This document shows, piece by piece, positions 17,524 through 26,209 of a stretch of DNA of 64,000 nucleotides (position 1 is the first letter of the stretch; each line of letters begins with the position of its first letter). The translations under genes and the position numbers were made by a program. This stretch comes from Oscillatoria sp. FACHB-1406 (GTDB lineage Bacteria > Cyanobacteriota > Cyanobacteriia > Cyanobacteriales > Spirulinaceae). Below the pieces are notes generated by a model that made no database searches, had not been told where the DNA came from, and saw nothing but the letters and a program-made list of their open reading frames with translations. The stretch lies in NCBI RefSeq assembly GCF_014698145.1, contig NZ_JACJSM010000001.1, forward strand, positions 532,633 through 596,632, in the 5' to 3' direction.

Positions 17524-18489
17524 TTAAATATTATTTAAAAGTTGCGATCGCGAAATCGGCATACTCAAAAACGTCGATTGTTTGAATTCGGCTTTTAAAT
17601 CGGTTTCATCGCCCGCTCTAAAAACGCGAGTCTGCCAGCGCCAGATATAATTGCCTTTGACTAAATTTGCTTGCAATTTAACGACGACGCGATCGCGTTG
17701 CGCCAACTCAACCGGGTGCAACCAAGGGACAAACGCCTGTTTGTAGATTAACTCGGGCTGTCCCGGTGCATTGGAAAACGTTACCCCATCGGCTAAAGTC
17801 GTATCGAACCACAACCCCAAACCGCACGCTTCGCCGGGACGTTCCACCGTCCAGCTTAATTCGGCGCTGGCATTCGGATTTTCAACCGTGGCGTAATCTA
17901 AAGTTAGCCAGCATTGGGGTTCGACTAAACACTGTTCCACCGAAAAAAGCGCCTGTCGCCAAGTATTGACCATAAAGCGCCGCCCTGCTTGTAAATTTAA
18001 GTGGTAGGGTTCGTCTTCCCAGGGGGAAAGATGCTGGCGGTAGAGTTCTGGGGCTGTTACTAAAGTCGCCCACAGGCGATCGCACTTTGGGATTAAAATA
18101 CCATCGGGGGCGAGCAAGCGCGATCGCGCGTCGATGATTGTCGGGATATGTTCTCCGAATAGGGGCAAAATTCCGCGCAAATCCGATAGAATCACATCAG
18201 CGGGATTCTCGAGATTAACCGCTGTCGAGAGCGCTTGGATAAACTCGATGCGATCGCGATAACCATTATCCCGTGCCATTTCTCGCGCAATCTCGATCGC
18301 TGGCGAAGGTTCGATCGCGTAAACCTTCCGCGCCCCCAATTGACAGGCGACCAACGCAAAAAAGCCCGTCCCCGTACCCAGGTCGAGAACGACTGAATCG
18401 CGCCTTACAGCACCTTCTAGCACCCGCACGTAAGCTTCAATCCGAGGGCGATCGGCAATCATTTTGCCATAGCCCGAAAGACTGTACAT
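17524..18489 (-). CDS. class I SAM-dependent methyltransferase, PRMT-like
   Basis: A 321-residue protein with the Rossmann methyltransferase motifs: motif I VLDLGTGTGFFALVACQLGA (about residues 35-54), the acidic end of strand 2 in VYAIEPS, and motif post-I and II in ADVILSDLRGILP. The opening YSLSGYGKMIADRPRIEAYVRVLEGAV and the C-terminal beta-rich domain are those of the protein arginine methyltransferase-like group (as in PrmA/PRMT). The catalytic double-E loop of eukaryotic PRMTs is not clearly present (the region reads DLRGILPLFGEH). Substrate is unknown. It is in the same orientation as glgC and GH57. Confidence 0.85.
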   Translation of the reverse strand: MYSLSGYGKMIADRPRIEAYVRVLEGAVRRDSVVLDLGTGTGFFALVACQLGARKVYAIEPSPAIEIAREMARDNGYRDRIEFIQALSTAVNLENPADVILSDLRGILPLFGEHIPTIIDARSRLLAPDGILIPKCDRLWATLVTAPELYRQHLSPWEDEPYHLNLQAGRRFMVNTWRQALFSVEQCLVEPQCWLTLDYATVENPNASAELSWTVERPGEACGLGLWFDTTLADGVTFSNAPGQPELIYKQAFVPWLHPVELAQRDRVVVKLQANLVKGNYIWRWQTRVFRAGDETDLKAEFKQSTFLSMPISRSQLLNNI

Positions 18490-18580
18490 CTATTCAATTG
18501 ACTACAAAATTGATTCGGGTCGGAGGAAGACGAACTCCGGTAGAAATTTCTTCAGGTATACATCTTCCCCAAAACCTACA

Positions 18581-19870
18581 CTAAATCACCGTTCCATCGG
18601 GAATCGTTGCATTCTTAAGAATTACCACAATTCCACTGCGAATATAGAACCCTAAATCTTCGCGAGCCGCCTCATGAACTCGCTCTTTATTTAAGATTAA
18701 TACTTTGCGACCGATGCGAGCGTTCTTATCGATAATGGCGCGCCGAATGATCGTTTCTTCGCCAATTCCCATTGGAATTTTTCCCTCTCTTTCAGCAGAA
18801 ACCCGCTCGGCAAAAGGTTCGTAATAATCCGCCCCCATCACCAGCGTATCTTCAATTTTGCACCCTGACTCGACTCGAGAGCGAACGCCTAAAACCGAAC
18901 GGCTAATCTGACATTTTTTGATCAGACAGCCATCCCCGATCATCGATTCGATCACCTGACTATCTAAAAGCTTACTGGGAGGAAGATAACGCGGACGGGT
19001 ATAAATCGGAGCCTTTTCATCGTAAAAACTAAAAGGCGGCGCAGGCTGTTTAGTCAAAGCTAAATTCGCATCGAAGAACGCTTCGATCGTTCCGATATCT
19101 TCCCAATAACCATTAAATAAATAAGCCTGAATGTTGTAATGTCCGCTCGCACTCGGAATAATTTCTTTTCCGAAATCTGTTTTATCGGGATTTTCTTGCA
19201 AAAGCTTCTCGAGAACCTGCTTTTTAAAGACATAAATCCCCATCGAAGCGATGTAAGGACTTTGGCGAGCTTCTTCTGGAGTGAGGCCGAGAACCGTCGT
19301 ATCGACTTGCATTTGTTTTAGCTCGTTGCCCGTCGGTTTCTCGCTAAAATCAATTACCCTACCGTTACCATCGATCTTCATCAGACCGAAAGCGGAAGCT
19401 CGTTTGTCGTCAATGGGAACGACCGAAAGCGTAATATCTGCACCCGTTTCTCGATGGCGTTCCACAAACTGACTGTAATCCATCCGATAGAGATGGTCGC
19501 CCGACAAAATAATATACTCATCTACATCCCACTCTTGGAATAACCAGAGATATTGCCGAACTGCATCGGCTGTTCCCTGGAACCAACTCGGGTTTTCAAC
19601 GGTTTGTTGAGCGGCGAGAACTTCAACAAACCCTTGAGTAAAGCCCGAAAAATTGTAAGTGCGGCTGAGATGTCGATTCAGAGAAGCTGAATTGAATTGA
19701 GTCAGAACGTAAATTTTGTTGATGTCTGAGTTGATGCAATTGCTGACGGGAATATCGATAAGGCGATATTTTCCAGCCAGCGGAACTGCGGGTTTTGCCC
19801 GCAATTTGGTTAATGGATGAAGACGGCTACCGGCACCGCCCCCTAAAATGATCCCTAGTACATTTTTCAC
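18581..19870 (-). CDS. glgC: glucose-1-phosphate adenylyltransferase (ADP-glucose pyrophosphorylase)
   Basis: The enzyme makes ADP-glucose from ATP and glucose-1-phosphate, the committed step of glycogen synthesis, and is allosterically controlled by 3-phosphoglycerate and phosphate in cyanobacteria. I start at the GTG at 19870 ([14 protein letters not shown]), with AGAGG five bases upstream. This yields 429 residues, the usual cyanobacterial length; the upstream GTG at 19903 would add 11 residues with no ribosome-binding site. Visible motifs: [21 protein letters not shown] nucleotide-binding loop, [11 protein letters not shown], the [14 protein letters not shown] motif, FSEKPTG and the C-terminal left-handed beta helix with KNARIG hexapeptides. 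Confidence 0.97.
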   Translation of the reverse strand: MKNVLGIILGGGAGSRLHPLTKLRAKPAVPLAGKYRLIDIPVSNCINSDINKIYVLTQFNSASLNRHLSRTYNFSGFTQGFVEVLAAQQTVENPSWFQGTADAVRQYLWLFQEWDVDEYIILSGDHLYRMDYSQFVERHRETGADITLSVVPIDDKRASAFGLMKIDGNGRVIDFSEKPTGNELKQMQVDTTVLGLTPEEARQSPYIASMGIYVFKKQVLEKLLQENPDKTDFGKEIIPSASGHYNIQAYLFNGYWEDIGTIEAFFDANLALTKQPAPPFSFYDEKAPIYTRPRYLPPSKLLDSQVIESMIGDGCLIKKCQISRSVLGVRSRVESGCKIEDTLVMGADYYEPFAERVSAEREGKIPMGIGEETIIRRAIIDKNARIGRKVLILNKERVHEAAREDLGFYIRSGIVVILKNATIPDGTVI

Positions 19871-20184
19871 AAGAACCTCTCGACTGCCGCTGCTTGACTT
19901 CACACTGTTAAGTTTAAGGCGGTGTGGATCGTCTGGTAAGGGGGAAGGGCAAATTTCCTGTTAGTCGAGAGAGGCGATCGAGATATTCGCTTGTTTTTGG
20001 TACAAAAGAACTAAGCTGAAGCCCGGATTCGAGCCGCAATTTCGGAAAATTTTAGATCGCTAAACTTCTGGCATCATAAAGATTTTTGAAACAAGCAAAC
20101 CAACTTGCGTAAAAATCCTGCTTTCAAGCTGAGACATTAATGAAAAAATGAATTAAGCCAGCAGACGCGGGCAATAACACAGCG
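19871..20184. other. 314-base divergent promoter region
   Basis: This is the leader of glgC on one side and of the STAND ATPase gene on the other. No gene or repeat is seen. A GTACAAAAGAAC stretch and an AT-rich part near 20140 could hold promoters, but I cannot assign boxes with confidence. Confidence 0.45.
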
Positions 20185-21648
20185 ATGGATTCAGCCGTAA
20201 TTCAATCTCTGGTCGAGCGACTCGACGAACTTCTGGAGCAGTACGAAGAACCGAAACTTAACTCTCGCGAAAGCGCGTTGCTGCGAGGCACTCTTGGCGG
20301 TCAGAAGTATACCCATCTGAGCCAAGAGCCAGATAGTGCCTTAGCTTACTACCAACCGGGCTACATCGGCAAAGTTATTGCCCCTCCTTTGTACAAACGT
20401 TTAACTCGGGTTTTGCGAGAAGTAGGCGTTCTGAAACCCACAGAAACGCTGACTCAAAAAAAAGCACCGGAATATTTGAGTCGGCTGCTCGATTTTCCGA
20501 GCAGTCCTGCGGAATGCAGCGCGGAAAGCGAGAGGGATAGCGAACTATTTTACTGGGTTGGGAGAAAAAGCGCGATCGCTCAATGTCGAGAAAAACTGCT
20601 GCAAGACTGCCGCATCCTCGAAATTCTCGGCATTACCGGAATTGGTAAAACCTTCCTAACCAAACGCCTCCTCGCCGAACCCGCCCTTAAAAGCGCCTTA
20701 AGCGAAGTCATCGTCCTCAACTTTGAATCGCCGCGAACCAGCTTCGAGACGCTCGTTGAAATGCTGTTGGGCGACGCACTCTCGGGCAACCCCGAACTCT
20801 ACGGCAAATATCCCGAACGAGTGATTCGCGCCCTCGTCACCGAGTTGCAGGATTCCCCCCATATCGTCATTCTCGATATGGTTGAAGAAAGCCTGGAGTC
20901 GGATGGAGAGGGACAAATCCGCTTTAACGACTGCCGCTTCACGCAACTACTCGAAGAAGTTCTGCGCGTTGCGACAATGCCCAGTCGTATCATCCTGACC
21001 TCGCAAATCTACCTTCCCGTCCTCAACGAAGGGCGCTACCCTCTACGAAAGTACGGCGTAACGCTTCAAGGACTCGACGAAGAGGAAAGTTTGGAACTCT
21101 TTGCCAAACGAGAGATTATCCCTTCCTCGGAATCGGCTCTGTACTGCCTCAAACGCATTATTTGCGCCCATGCCGGACACCCGCTGACCCTCCGCACCAT
21201 CGCTGGCGAAATTCGCGAAGCGCCTTATGATGGCTCAATTCTGGCCTATTGGAACGATTACGGCAGCGAAATCGAAGGCGAGGCTGCGAGCAACAATGAA
21301 AATGCTCTTTTTGTCCCTCGCTTGGATTGTTATAGTCCCCAATTGACCGATTACGTTAAAATTCGCGTCGAAAAAAGTTTCGATCGCTTGTTGGATTCTG
21401 CGCCCCTTGCCGCTTACCTCTTGGCGATGGGCGCGACTTATACCGAAGCAGTTCCGCGCAACTTTTGGTTGGATATGATTTCCGAGTATCCCCAAAATGA
21501 GGCGAAGCTGGCTTTCCTAAGCTTGCAACGTCGCTTCTTGCTCAATGCCGTTCGAGAGAGCGATCGCGTTTTTTACAGCGTCCATCCTTTGATTCGTCGA
21601 GTCGCGCTCGAAAATGTGGACAGAGCATACGCCAGAATACAATCATGA
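20185..21648 (+). CDS. NB-ARC-type STAND NTPase, N-terminal part of a split NLR-like system
   Basis: A 487-residue protein. Residues 1-85 form a helical N-terminal domain (SALLRGTLGGQKYTHLS...YYQPGYIGKVIAPPLYKRLTRVLREVG) resembling the winged-helix-like domain that precedes NB-ARC in many cyanobacterial STAND proteins. The ATPase follows: Walker A GITGIGKT (Gly149-Thr156), Walker B region HIVILDMVEE with the second acid, sensor-like RIILTSQ, the GLDEEESLELF stretch and the HAGHPLTLRTIAG helix with the GxP of the helical domain. It lacks the C-terminal sensor repeats expected of such proteins; a TPR protein begins at the overlapping ATGA. Such ATPases are oligomeric switches; signalling or defence is inferred. 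Confidence 0.82.
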   Translation: MDSAVIQSLVERLDELLEQYEEPKLNSRESALLRGTLGGQKYTHLSQEPDSALAYYQPGYIGKVIAPPLYKRLTRVLREVGVLKPTETLTQKKAPEYLSRLLDFPSSPAECSAESERDSELFYWVGRKSAIAQCREKLLQDCRILEILGITGIGKTFLTKRLLAEPALKSALSEVIVLNFESPRTSFETLVEMLLGDALSGNPELYGKYPERVIRALVTELQDSPHIVILDMVEESLESDGEGQIRFNDCRFTQLLEEVLRVATMPSRIILTSQIYLPVLNEGRYPLRKYGVTLQGLDEEESLELFAKREIIPSSESALYCLKRIICAHAGHPLTLRTIAGEIREAPYDGSILAYWNDYGSEIEGEAASNNENALFVPRLDCYSPQLTDYVKIRVEKSFDRLLDSAPLAAYLLAMGATYTEAVPRNFWLDMISEYPQNEAKLAFLSLQRRFLLNAVRESDRVFYSVHPLIRRVALENVDRAYARIQS

Positions 21649-23147
21649 TGAGTATATGCGATCGCGCGCTTCATTTGCAACATTTCCAACGGGAAAATCT
21701 GAATTCTTTTCGACAGACGCGATCGGAAAAGTTAGTGTTTGTGCCGCCAGGAAGTCCTATCGATCCGGAGCTTCAAGCGCTGCTTCCTCGCTACAAACAA
21801 GTGCTGGTTAAAGGGATTAATTGGTTGCAGTATCAAAGCTCGGAAAACGAAGCGCCCCTGACGCGATCGCAAAATAATCTCAAAGCCTTCGATGCCTTTT
21901 GCGAACTCGAACTCTGGAGCATTGCCAGGGAACTGTTATGGCATCCTTTTGATGCGTTTCAAGATGGTAGAAGTGCTTTTTGGACTCCCCTCGCGCCTGT
22001 CGTGCCAACCGACGCTCCCGACACGGCTAAAAGTGCTTCAACTTGGGCAGCATTTCTCGTTAAAGAAGGGTTCTATCAAGAGGAAATTCAGATTTACTCC
22101 AAGCTGTCCCAGCGTTTCGATCGCGCTTTTGAATGCTTCTGTTTGTACAAAATTGCGGCTGCATACCACGCGCTTGGTCGATTTTGGAAAGCGAAGGAGT
22201 TCTATCAACAACAATTGGAGTTGGCTCGCGCGATCGACCATCGGGGCGCGATCGTACAAGCATTAAATGGCTTAGGAAGGGCTTTTCACAAACAGATGAA
22301 GAATGAAGAATCTCTCAAATATCATCATGAATGTCTTGCCCTTGCCGAACAGCTTCAAGATGCTGGAATTATTAGCGAAGCTTTATATTATATTCATATG
22401 GTCTACGATCGAATTTATCAATTTAAAACCGGAATGATTATAGCCAAACGAGCATTAAATTTAGCGCAAGCGATAAAATGCGAGCCATTAGAGGGTGTAA
22501 TTGTAGGGAGTGTTGGTATGTCTTTAGTTCTACAAGCAAAATTTAAGCAAGCATTACCTTACCTCCAGCAACAATTGTCGATTGCAAACCAAGCGGGAAC
22601 GCAGCGCGATCGTTGGATTTCGCTTCGCGATCTCGGCGGTCTTTATACAGGATTAGGAGATTACGATCGCGCTCTTTCTTTATTCAATGAAGCGCTGAAG
22701 TTAGCCGGAGGTTCTAATCTTTACAGTAACTCTGTTTTATACTACGACATCGCATTTAATTGTATTCATGAAAAGCAATATAAAGCTGCAGTCGATTTCT
22801 TTAAAAAAAGCAGAAAGAATGCACGAAAATTAGCTAACGTCGATTGTGAATTAAACATCTACTATTCACTTTCTTACTGCTACGCTTGCTTAAAACAGTT
22901 TTCTCAAGCGCGGCGTGCTGCCTGGAAATTGCTTTGCCTCAACCGGAAACTACAAGATCGAGTCTATAAAGGGTATGGTTTACTCGTTCTCGCCAATGTA
23001 GACTGGCATACCGGCAAAAAAATAAAGGCACTGAAGCTGCTTATAGGTGCTGCTATTATTCTCTTTAAATATCGAAACCTATACGACGTTCGCTACGCTT
23101 TTGGAGTTGCCTTCGACACCATCTTGGATTTTTTTAAACGGAAGTAG
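21645..23147 (+). CDS. tetratricopeptide repeat protein coupled to the NB-ARC protein
   Basis: A 500-residue protein whose ATG (21645) overlaps the stop of the preceding gene in an ATGA (21645-21648), the hallmark of translational coupling. About residues 165-490 hold eight or so TPR units (for example YKIAAAYHALGRFWKAKEFYQQQLELA, NGLGRAFHKQMKNEESLKYHHECLALA, LGGLYTGLGDYDRALSLFNEALKLA). The N-terminal 150 residues are not repeats and look like a linker or adaptor. Together the two products would equal one NLR-like protein with ATPase switch and TPR sensor. No signal peptide or enzyme domain is visible. A single-base change could join the frames, but there is no sign of a recent frameshift. 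Confidence 0.85.
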   Translation: MMSICDRALHLQHFQRENLNSFRQTRSEKLVFVPPGSPIDPELQALLPRYKQVLVKGINWLQYQSSENEAPLTRSQNNLKAFDAFCELELWSIARELLWHPFDAFQDGRSAFWTPLAPVVPTDAPDTAKSASTWAAFLVKEGFYQEEIQIYSKLSQRFDRAFECFCLYKIAAAYHALGRFWKAKEFYQQQLELARAIDHRGAIVQALNGLGRAFHKQMKNEESLKYHHECLALAEQLQDAGIISEALYYIHMVYDRIYQFKTGMIIAKRALNLAQAIKCEPLEGVIVGSVGMSLVLQAKFKQALPYLQQQLSIANQAGTQRDRWISLRDLGGLYTGLGDYDRALSLFNEALKLAGGSNLYSNSVLYYDIAFNCIHEKQYKAAVDFFKKSRKNARKLANVDCELNIYYSLSYCYACLKQFSQARRAAWKLLCLNRKLQDRVYKGYGLLVLANVDWHTGKKIKALKLLIGAAIILFKYRNLYDVRYAFGVAFDTILDFFKRK

Positions 23148-23202
23148 CGATATTTTTACTATTTTGATAAAATAAAATCATAATTTTTTTTTGCTAGTAT
23201 AG

Positions 23203-23283
23203 CGGTTTTCACATGAATGAGGTATGCCCAGCAGGCAAATACCATTCGCCCCTACCAATTTCATTTTTGGATTTGTACCTCAT
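23203..23283. repeat. dispersed repeat, family C, copy 1
   Basis: Shares AATACCATTCGCCCCTACC and flanking TTTTCA...GAGGTA and TTGT.CCTCAT segments with 24439-24513. Its ends GAGGTA / CCTCAT-like are weakly inverted. Confidence 0.55.
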
Positions 23284-23381
23284 ACCAGTTCTCATCGATT
23301 TTGCATGATTCTAGAAGAGGGCATAGCAGTGCTATACCCCTACAGCAAAAAAATTAGTGCATCGCGATTGAGAATTGGTAT
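23282..23381. repeat. MITE-like repeat, family B, copy 2
   Basis: A 100-bp copy in the same orientation as 6558-6658, bounded by ATACCAGTTCTCA and TGAGAATTGGTAT, with the internal GGGCATAGCAGTGCTATACCCC hairpin. Confidence 0.75.
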
Positions 23382-23436
23382 CACACAAAAGAAAAACGCT
23401 AGATCTTGATAGTGGTCTTCATTTCTTTTACTTACT

Positions 23437-23841
23437 ATGAATACTACACTTGCGGAACATCGAAAGAAAATATCAAAAATCATTGATATATTGCCGGATA
23501 GCGCCCTGCCCGAACTTTTGCTATTCCTCGAATATATGCAATATAAGTTCGACTCTTCATCGATATCATTCTCCGAATCAACTTCCGAACCAAGCTCTGA
23601 TTTTACGCTACCCAAGATTCTCCTGAAGCTCGCAAATATTCCTGACGCAGAACTAAAGCTAGAACTTGCTCTTCTTCTCTTTAAGCAAGAAAAAATTACT
23701 TTAGGCACTGCCAGTCAAATAGCAGGTCTCAATCAACTCGAATTTCAACGCCATTTAGGTCGCCGTCAAATTCCCATCCATTATGGAATTGATGATTTTC
23801 GTCAAGACTTAAAAACTTTAGAAACCGAACTATCGGAATGA
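23437..23841 (+). CDS. UPF0175-family antitoxin with an N-terminal extension
   Basis: A 134-residue protein. The C-terminal 75 residues (ELALLLFKQEKITLGTASQIAGLNQLEFQRHLGRRQIPIHYG) are the UPF0175 domain, a small helix-turn-helix-like fold typical of antitoxins. The N-terminal 50 residues (IDILPDSALPELLLFLEYMQYK) resemble DUF2281-type antitoxin helices, so the protein may be a fusion of two antitoxin-like modules. The ATG of the next gene overlaps its stop in an ATGA (23838-23841), consistent with a toxin-antitoxin operon in the usual antitoxin-first order. Confidence 0.82.
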   Translation: MNTTLAEHRKKISKIIDILPDSALPELLLFLEYMQYKFDSSSISFSESTSEPSSDFTLPKILLKLANIPDAELKLELALLLFKQEKITLGTASQIAGLNQLEFQRHLGRRQIPIHYGIDDFRQDLKTLETELSE

Positions 23842-24329
23842 TTGTTGTCAGCGATACTTCCCCTATTTTCTATCTTTCGACAATTGGTAAACTCGATCTT
23901 CTTCATCAATTGTATGAGAACATCCTTATCCCACAGGCAGTTTTTAAAGAAATAACTAATATTGGGAATACTGAGCCAAGTGCTACGACTGTACCTACCT
24001 TAACTTGGGTTCAAGTTCGGGTAGCGACCGACAGAGATTTGGTGGAACGCTTGCTAGTCGAACTCGATATTGGTGAAGCTGAAGCGATTGCTTTAGCACT
24101 TGAATATAAAGCAGATCGCCTTCTTATCGACGAACGATTGGGAAGAACCGTAGCCCTACGTTTAGGGCTGCAAGTTACAGGAGTTTTAGGAGTTCTTGTT
24201 ACGGCAAAACGTAGAAACTTAATTCAAGAAGTCAAACCTTTACTAGATACATTAATCGAGCAAACTGGTTTTTGGCTCGATCGAAAACTTTATGCGGAAG
24301 TTTTAGAAGCTGTTGGGGAATCAGTCTGA
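23838..24329 (+). CDS. DUF3368 PIN-domain toxin
   Basis: A 163-residue PIN-fold ribonuclease toxin. The first acid is in VVSDTSPIFYL (Asp6), the middle Glu is in DIGEAEAIALA and the late acids in RLLIDERLGR, the layout of DUF3368. These proteins act as VapC-like nucleases and are paired with UPF0175 antitoxins, as found here. Translation is coupled to the antitoxin. Both genes have AT content and codon use slightly unlike the core but contain no obvious mobile element other than the repeats upstream. Confidence 0.85.
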   Translation: MIVVSDTSPIFYLSTIGKLDLLHQLYENILIPQAVFKEITNIGNTEPSATTVPTLTWVQVRVATDRDLVERLLVELDIGEAEAIALALEYKADRLLIDERLGRTVALRLGLQVTGVLGVLVTAKRRNLIQEVKPLLDTLIEQTGFWLDRKLYAEVLEAVGESV

Positions 24330-24357
24330 AATGTTGTTTTTTCAGATTGGGTAGTGG

Positions 24358-24436
24358 TATAGCGCTGCTCGAAACGCGAACATCCGTTTTTAAACACTGA
24401 AAGTCTTGGCTGGTAGGCGCTGCCCATCCTCTATAG
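24358..24436. repeat. family A MITE-like repeat, copy 2 (right end lost)
   Basis: Begins TATAGCGCTGC and follows family A through the GGTAGGCGCTGCCCATCCT core, but stops before the right terminal repeat, which is replaced by CTATAG next to a family C copy. Confidence 0.65.
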
Positions 24437-24438
24437 AA

Positions 24439-24513
24439 GTTTTCATGTGAGGTACACCGCGCGGGTGAATACCATTCGCCCCTACCGATTGAATTTCAAT
24501 TTGTGTGCCTCAT
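24439..24513. repeat. dispersed repeat, family C, copy 2
   Basis: Contains AATACCATTCGCCCCTACC and matches 23203-23283. It is joined directly to family A copy 2. Confidence 0.55.
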
Positions 24514-24624
24514 CCATTTGAAAAACGCTACAAAATGGCTCGGTATACCTCATCCATTGAAAAAATGCTTTACCGCATTCCTCGTCTTTTGTCAAGAAGG
24601 TATTGACCCAACGAGGAAAGATTT

Positions 24625-24700
24625 TGAATTTTTGAATATTTTTTCGCCTACCCGTCTCAAATATTCAAAAATTCACAAAAAGATAATGAATTTTTGAATT
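24625..24700. repeat. 17-bp inverted repeat with a third direct copy
   Basis: TGAATTTTTGAATATTT at 24625-24641 has its exact reverse complement at 24659-24675, and a 14-base direct copy TGAATTTTTGAATT follows at 24687-24700. The 17-base spacer contains GCCTACCCGTC. It could be an operator, a stable hairpin or a remnant of an element. No T-tract follows, so an intrinsic terminator is unlikely. Confidence 0.6.
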
Positions 24701-24774
24701 GCGTTTTCAATCTCCTAGCTGTTTAACTAAAGGAACGCAAAGAATATTCCCCTTTTTAAATAGAGAGAAGATTG

Positions 24775-24933
24775 ATGATGCTAGCTATCAATGCGATCGC
24801 GTGTGGCCCCAACTTTTCTGAAGCTTTTGCATGGGCTCGATCGCTCGCACCCAGTTTTGAAAACGCAAAAGCAAGCTATCACCTTGAAGAAGATGACGAC
24901 GACGATCGCGATGATATCGTACCGACTCGCTAA
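24775..24933 (+). CDS. possible small acidic protein
   Basis: A 52-residue frame starts at ATGATG with GAGAGAAG about eight bases upstream. It ends with a run of Glu and Asp (LEEDDDDDRDDIV). No domain is recognised and no homology can be claimed. The AAAGAACG...TTTTTAAATAGAG leader might carry a promoter. The plausible ribosome-binding site is the only positive evidence. Confidence 0.3.
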   Translation: MMLAINAIACGPNFSEAFAWARSLAPSFENAKASYHLEEDDDDDRDDIVPTR

Positions 24934-24974
24934 CCAACCGTTATCGAGCGTGCGATCGCCCAGGCGAATTATTA

Positions 24975-25047
24975 GTAGGGTGGGTTAGGCGCGGTAACGG
25001 TTTTGAGGGAAAAACTCATAACTTTTCAGAAGCGCCGTAACCCACCA
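24975..25047. repeat. family D inverted repeat
   Basis: GTGGGTTAGGCGCGGTAAC is paired, across about 40 bases, with AAGCGCCGTAACCCACC. Shorter relatives lie at 60660-60685 and 63717-63747. It is likely a MITE-type or REP-like element and could fold into a stem of 12 bp. Confidence 0.55.
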
Positions 25048-25186
25048 TCTTCAGCTTAGCAGTCTGGAATACTTTTTCCTCGATAAGGTCGGAAAAGCCA
25101 GATGACTGAGAACTTCAATTCATTTTAACGGTAGGAATGTTAAATTCAACTTCCCTACGCTGTCGAACTCAAAAAGGCGACACTTT

Positions 25187-26209
25187 TTATTCAAGGATTT
25201 TGAGAAACTGACGGGCTTGACTCTGCCAAATATCGAGTTCGGGAAGTCTCCAAGGTCGCTCCGAGGTTCTGTTCTTGTCTAAATTGAATCCTTTTTCCCA
25301 GAATAGACGAGCGCCCTCTGTATCTTTTTGGATTTCCCGGACTTGCGCTAATAAATAGTAGGCATCGGAGCGAGAACTGTCTAACTCGATCGCTTTTTGT
25401 AAGGAGTTTTCTGCTTCGCTGTTGTTTCCTTGCTGGAAATATGCCCAGCCTAAATTTTTATGGAGGGTGTATTGTACTTTAGGGTCTTTAGCGCGATCGC
25501 AATAGCGTAAAAGTAGCGCGATCGCGCTTTCACTTTCGCCATCTCTAATTTTCAAACGGGCGAGATTATTAGCAGCATCGGCACCAACGCTCTGCTTAGA
25601 TTGTGTCGCGCGTTCGTAGTGTTGCTTGGCAAGGTCGAGTTGTCGCAACTCTTCGTAAGCCGAGCCTAAATTATAGTGGGCTTTCCACAATTCTGGCTCA
25701 AACGCGATTGCCCACTTTAAATAAAAAGCCGCATCGCCAAAGTTGCCTTTTAAGTAACTGTTGGAACCAAAATGGTTGAGCTTCTCAGCAATGTGCTGTT
25801 TCTCCCATGCGTCGGAAACGTTGCGTTCCAAAGCGATTAACAATGGCTCTTGACTCGGTTGGGGGATGGCGAGTAACTGTTCGACGATATGGACTTGCTC
25901 TGGAGCGGGTTTATCGATCTCGTCGCCGTTTTCGGGTTCGGTAGGAGTCGAATATCCCAGTAGTTCCGGTTTGTACTTGGCAATCAGGGCGACGACGCGA
26001 TCGCGTTTATAGGTTCGTCCCTCACTCTCCTCGCTCTCAATACCCAACGCTTGACAAATGCGCTCGATGTGCTTGCGGATGGTGGTGCGATCGATTTCGA
26101 GGGATTCCGCGATCGCGCGATCGCTTTCCCCCGCCAGGACTCGGCGTAACACTTCTTTACGTCGGGGAGTGAGTTTGCTGAAAGCGCGATCGAATTCTTC
26201 TGGGTTCAT
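25187..26209 (-). CDS. LuxR-type HTH protein with tetratricopeptide repeats
   Basis: I prefer the ATG at 26209 (MNPEEFDRAF), giving 340 residues; the frame runs upstream to 26341, but that part is repeat-like and basic. Residues 5-65 contain a LuxR/FixJ-type helix-turn-helix (LTPRRKEVLRRVLAGESDRAIAESLEIDRTTIRKHI) at the N-terminus rather than the C-terminus. Residues about 155-330 are TPR units (KAHYNLGSAYEELRQLDLAKQHYERA, LGWAYFQQGNNSEAENSLQKAIELD). HTH-TPR proteins of this layout are common in cyanobacteria and presumably sense partner proteins. The first 31 codons, except the ATG, are duplicated at 27652-27744. Confidence 0.8.
   Translation of the reverse strand: MNPEEFDRAFSKLTPRRKEVLRRVLAGESDRAIAESLEIDRTTIRKHIERICQALGIESEESEGRTYKRDRVVALIAKYKPELLGYSTPTEPENGDEIDKPAPEQVHIVEQLLAIPQPSQEPLLIALERNVSDAWEKQHIAEKLNHFGSNSYLKGNFGDAAFYLKWAIAFEPELWKAHYNLGSAYEELRQLDLAKQHYERATQSKQSVGADAANNLARLKIRDGESESAIALLLRYCDRAKDPKVQYTLHKNLGWAYFQQGNNSEAENSLQKAIELDSSRSDAYYLLAQVREIQKDTEGARLFWEKGFNLDKNRTSERPWRLPELDIWQSQARQFLKILE
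26108..26200. repeat. 93-bp duplicated segment, source copy
   Basis: The 93 bases of the LuxR-TPR gene's 5' part that recur at 27652-27744 with two differences. Confidence 0.8.

Larger units (their letters stand above)
23148..23436. other. 289-base intergenic region with two repeats
   Basis: No gene is supported. It contains a family C repeat at about 23203-23283 directly followed by a family B MITE at 23282-23381. The toxin-antitoxin promoter should lie in the remaining 55 bases. Confidence 0.6.
24330..25186. other. 857-base region, mostly repeats
   Basis: In order it holds a family A MITE-like copy (24358-24436), a family C copy (24439-24513), a triple AT-rich repeat with a 17-bp inverted pair (24625-24700), a possible small ORF at 24775-24933, and a family D inverted-repeat element (24975-25047). 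Apart from the doubtful small ORF I see no gene. Confidence 0.6.
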
